Positions 60,840 to 64,000 of a stretch of 64,000 bases of DNA are shown piece after piece; within the stretch, counting starts at the first letter, position 1, and every line of letters begins with the position of its first letter. This DNA comes from Tragulus kanchil (Eukaryota; Chordata; Mammalia; Artiodactyla; Tragulidae): NCBI GenBank assembly GCA_022376925.1, contig JAIOJX010000032.1, positions 170,029,979-170,093,978 on the forward strand, given 5' to 3'. The translations under genes were made by a program, and so were the position numbers. The notes beneath the pieces were generated by a model that was not told where the DNA came from, did no database searches, and was given only the letters and a program-made list of their open reading frames with translations.

Positions 60840-60940
60840 AAAAAAAAATAAAAAGAATAGAGACATATATATATATATATATAACTGATTCACTGTGCTG
60901 TACTCCACAAACTGAAAAGAATGTAAATCAACTATACTCC
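60840..60940 (+). mobile_element. L1 3' tail with (TA)n
   Basis: A short A-run, (AT)n at 60867-60883, then 'ataactgattcactgtgctg' and 'gaatgtaaatcaactatact' are the end of an artiodactyl L1. An (AAAAC)n run follows at 60943-60970. Confidence 0.75.
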
Positions 60941-61289
60941 AAAAACAAAACAAAACAAAACAAAACAAAATCTCCCACCCTCCCTCAAAATGGATAGTCA
61001 ACAGAATACACAACAGTCCTTAGCACATGCCAGGAACTACACTCAGCTCTTATAAAAGCTTTTAAATGTTAACGTATTTATTTCTCACCACAGCCCTAGA
61101 CGTAGTGTTATTATTTCCATTTTAAAAACAGGGAAACTAAGACTGGGGAGGTGACATGTCACACAGTCAGGCTGGGCTGAAGCCAAGACTTGAATCTATG
61201 CAACCTGGCTTCGCCATGCTCCCACCTGTTACTCATTACTACCTCTTTATGTTAATACTCTGGTCCAAGATTAAATTTTATTTTAATTT

Positions 61290-61508
61290 TTTTTTGGGGG
61301 GGTGCTGCACGGGCCTCCCATCGCAGTGGCCCCTCGCCTCACAGAGCACCGGCTCTGGGCGCACGCGCTCCAGAGCAGTGGCTCGGTAATTGGACACATC
61401 GGTCCAGTCACTCTGCAGCATGTGGGATCTTCCCAGGTCTGGGATCGAATCAGTGCCCCTTGTCCTGCAAGGCAAGTGTCCTTACCCACTGGACCACCAA
61501 GGAAGCCC
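61290..61508 (-). mobile_element. SINE-a, minus strand, tail-shortened
   Basis: The head is at 61480-61508 and the body continues to the left without the usual 'ttctattggtct' tail. 'ctggtccaagatta' flanks it at 61261 and 61509. Confidence 0.85.
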
Positions 61509-61524
61509 CTGGTCCAAGATTAGA

Positions 61525-61879
61525 AAAGAAAATAACTTTAGATGGGTTACACTTAAGTGTATTGACATGTCTTAATAAAGTCATTAAGTTCTTAATGACA
61601 CACAAACATTAAAACAAGATCGAAGAAAAACAAAACAAGATCACATGATTATCTGCATCAAACCAAATCAAAGCTAAAAACGACTTTGTAAAACCAGGAA
61701 GAAGACTAACATTTCTTAAACTCCTGTTGTTTACACAACTATTATAGGTATACAATATTACACGTTTATTTAAAGGCTGACATAAAAGACATTTAGGAAC
61801 AAAAATGTCTCAGGGATGGGACTTAGAAATTAAGAAGCACAGAAATATTAGAAAAAGATACATCTTACTAGAATCTAAC
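61525..61879. other. MARK3 intron, no recognised element
   Basis: AT-rich intron. Nothing is identified. Confidence 0.4.
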
Positions 61880-64000
61880 ATGTATTCACTCAGTGGCTAG
61901 AAAAATTAAAAAAAAAAAATGAGGAACTTGTCAGTGAAAATAACATCAGTTTAAAAACAGGCAGTCAACTCAGGTTTCCTTATATGCATTTATCAGATGC
62001 ATGATTTGATGTGTAGGCCAGAATATTGTTAACATTTTAAAATTGACACTATCTTAACACCAATGTTCAAGCACTGCCTGAATCAGTCACATATTTTTGG
62101 CAGTGGCAACACAAAGAGACTGCATATTGCTGACCAGCAGAATGCTCCTAGATGTTAGCTCCTAAGGCCATGCACCAGGCTCTGGAGTTTAAGATCCCAA
62201 TACAAAGAGTCCTGGGGCCAACGCAGGTGTGATACAACCACGAGTGGCTCTGAGGAGGCCAACCAGCTGCCAGAACCATACCCCACGGGCGGAAGAGGCC
62301 AGGCACGCACCACTCCGCCACCACTTTTCCATGGAAAAGGCAACTCAGTGAAAAAGAATTCTGTAGGTAATATTTACAGAATGCTTCTAGAAAAGACTAC
62401 GAACACATGATTTACGATTTAAAACAATGCTCTTTTTCAGTTTAAAACAAACTGAAAACATCACACTTATCAAAGTATTTAACTTGGACAGATCTGCCTT
62501 TAGTATAAATCTTTCATGGATAGTTCATACTTATACTATAACAAACAAATCTTAAAAGTCATGTCTATTATTTTGTGACCAAACTAATGCTGAGCAGATC
62601 TGCATAGTCTCATTATCAAGCTATCATATGCTAAATTGATAATCATATGACAAACTGTAATTTGTAATAACAATAAAAAAGAACAGTGGCAATTAAAAAC
62701 TATGACCAAAAAATAATGAAAAAGAGCAATCAAACATGAAACAAAAATTGCAATTCACTCAAGACAATACTATGATAAAATTCTTCTTAGAAAATTGCTT
62801 GAATTCCAGTTATCTAAAAGTACACCTGAATGGTGGAAGATTTGTAACATCATCAGAATACTGAACTTGAATCCTCAGCAAACTTCCTTACATGCTAATT
62901 TTTAGTTGTGAATTATCAAATTTTAGTAACCTCTAACCTATTAATTAGTATCAAGTCCTTAGATATATGAAGAAATGAAAGTTTAAGGAAATGGATGTAT
63001 TCACTCAGTGGCTAGAAAAATTAAAAAAAAAATGAGGAACTTGTCAAAATAACATCAGTTTAAAAACAGGCAGTCAACTCAGGTTTCCTTATATGCATTT
63101 ATCAGATGCATGATTTGATGTGTAGGCCAGAATATTGTTAACATTTTAAAATTGACACTATCTTAACACCAATGTTCAAGCACTGCCTGAATCAGTCACA
63201 TATTTTTGGCAGTGGCAACACAAAGAGACTGCATATTGCTGACCAGCAGAATGCTCCTAGATGTTAGCTCCTAAGGCCATGCACCAGGCTCTGGAGTTTA
63301 AGATCCCAATACAAAGAGTCCTGGGGCCAACGCAGGTGTGATACAACCACGAGTGGCTCTGAGGAGGCCAACCAGCTGCCAGAACCATACCCCACGGGCG
63401 GAAGAGGCCAGGCACGCACCACTCCGCCACCACTTTTCCATGGAAAAGGCAACTCAGTGAAAAAGAATTCTGTAGGTAATATTTACAGAATGCTTCTAGA
63501 AAAGACTACGAACACATGATTTACGATTTAAAACAATGCTCTTTTTCAGTTTAAAACAAACTGAAAACATCACACTTATCAAAGTATTTAACTTGGACAG
63601 ATCTGCCTTTAGTATAAATCTTTCATGGATAGTTCATACTTATACTATAACAAACAAATCTTAAAAGTCATGTCTATTATTTTTGTGACCAAACTAATGC
63701 TGAGCAGATCTGCATAGTCTCATTATCAAGCTATCATATGCTAAATTGATAATCATATGACAAACTGTAATTTGTAATAACAATAAAAAAGAACAGTGGC
63801 AATTAAAAACTATGACCAAAAAATAATGAAAAAGAGCAATCAAACATGAAACAAAAATTGCAATTCACTCAAGACAATACTATGATAAAATTCTTCTTAG
63901 AAAATTGCTTGAATTCCAGTTATCTAAAAAGTACACCTGAATGGTGGAAGATTTGTAACATCATCAGAATACTGAACTTGAATCCTCAGCAAACTTCCTT
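61880..64000 (+). repeat. Tandem duplication 19 (1,115 bp unit), runs off the window
   Basis: 61880-62994 is repeated from 62995 to the right edge, where copy 2 is still incomplete. Differences are an A-run, a five-base loss within 60 bases of the junction, and single T or A run changes. No exon or mobile element was recognised inside the unit. Confidence 0.87.

Noticed and set aside
43226..64000. Upstream MARK3 exons (VAIK exon and glycine-loop exon)
   Set aside because: I looked for the reverse complement of these motifs and found none with splice sites, so I place them beyond the right edge.

Overview
The window is nuclear DNA from a ruminant mammal. It carries Bov-tA SINEs, the 3' end of a BovB LINE, many CHR-type tRNA-derived SINEs, L1 3' ends of artiodactyl type, and old mammalian L2 and MIR copies. 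Bov-tA copies are few and worn, while a longer CHR-like SINE (called 'SINE-a' here) is abundant and well preserved. This suggests a ruminant other than the usual cattle or sheep reference, but the species cannot be named from this sequence.

One protein-coding gene runs across the window on the minus strand: MARK3, a microtubule-affinity-regulating Ser/Thr kinase of the AMPK-related family. Eleven internal exons can be placed with splice sites and continuous frame. In gene order they are 43225-43177, 41189-41124, 33780-33710, 27963-27907, 23641-23405, 23246-23127, 21808-21709, 21426-21314, 20888-20735, 10383-10166 and 4615-4512. They cover the kinase domain from the region of helix C onward (HRD, DFG, T-loop and APE all present), the UBA domain and part of the spacer. 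The N-terminal exons with the glycine loop and catalytic lysine lie beyond the right edge. The C-terminal exons with the KA1 domain lie beyond the left edge. The rest is intron.

The most striking structure is artificial-looking. Nineteen times in 64 kb, a stretch of about 1.05-1.17 kb is repeated at once, head to tail and almost identical. Unit length is nearly constant, and the units ignore gene and repeat boundaries. At several junctions there are 7-41 bases of filler that read as an error-rich continuation of one flank. This is what a tiling path of fragments with about 1.1 kb overlaps gives when joined without trimming. About 21 kb of the window is then redundant and the true locus is near 43 kb. 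The duplications copy five MARK3 exons or exon parts and would corrupt any gene model built on this sequence.

Layout: 1-10.2 kb holds the 3'-most spacer exon and L1, Bov-tA and SINE-a insertions. From 10.2 to 20.9 kb there are two more spacer exons, a dense SINE cluster and a chain of three overlapping duplications. From 20.9 to 23.7 kb lie the UBA and kinase C-lobe exons. From 23.9 to 31.7 kb there are twin SINEs at one target site, an L2 and the HRD exon. From 31.7 to 43.3 kb lie the remaining kinase exons, MIR and L2 copies and a separate 399-bp SINE-mediated tandem duplication. From 43.3 to 64 kb there is a large intron with nested Bov-tA/CHR, a decayed coding-like segment, an L1 carrying three later insertions, and unassigned intron.
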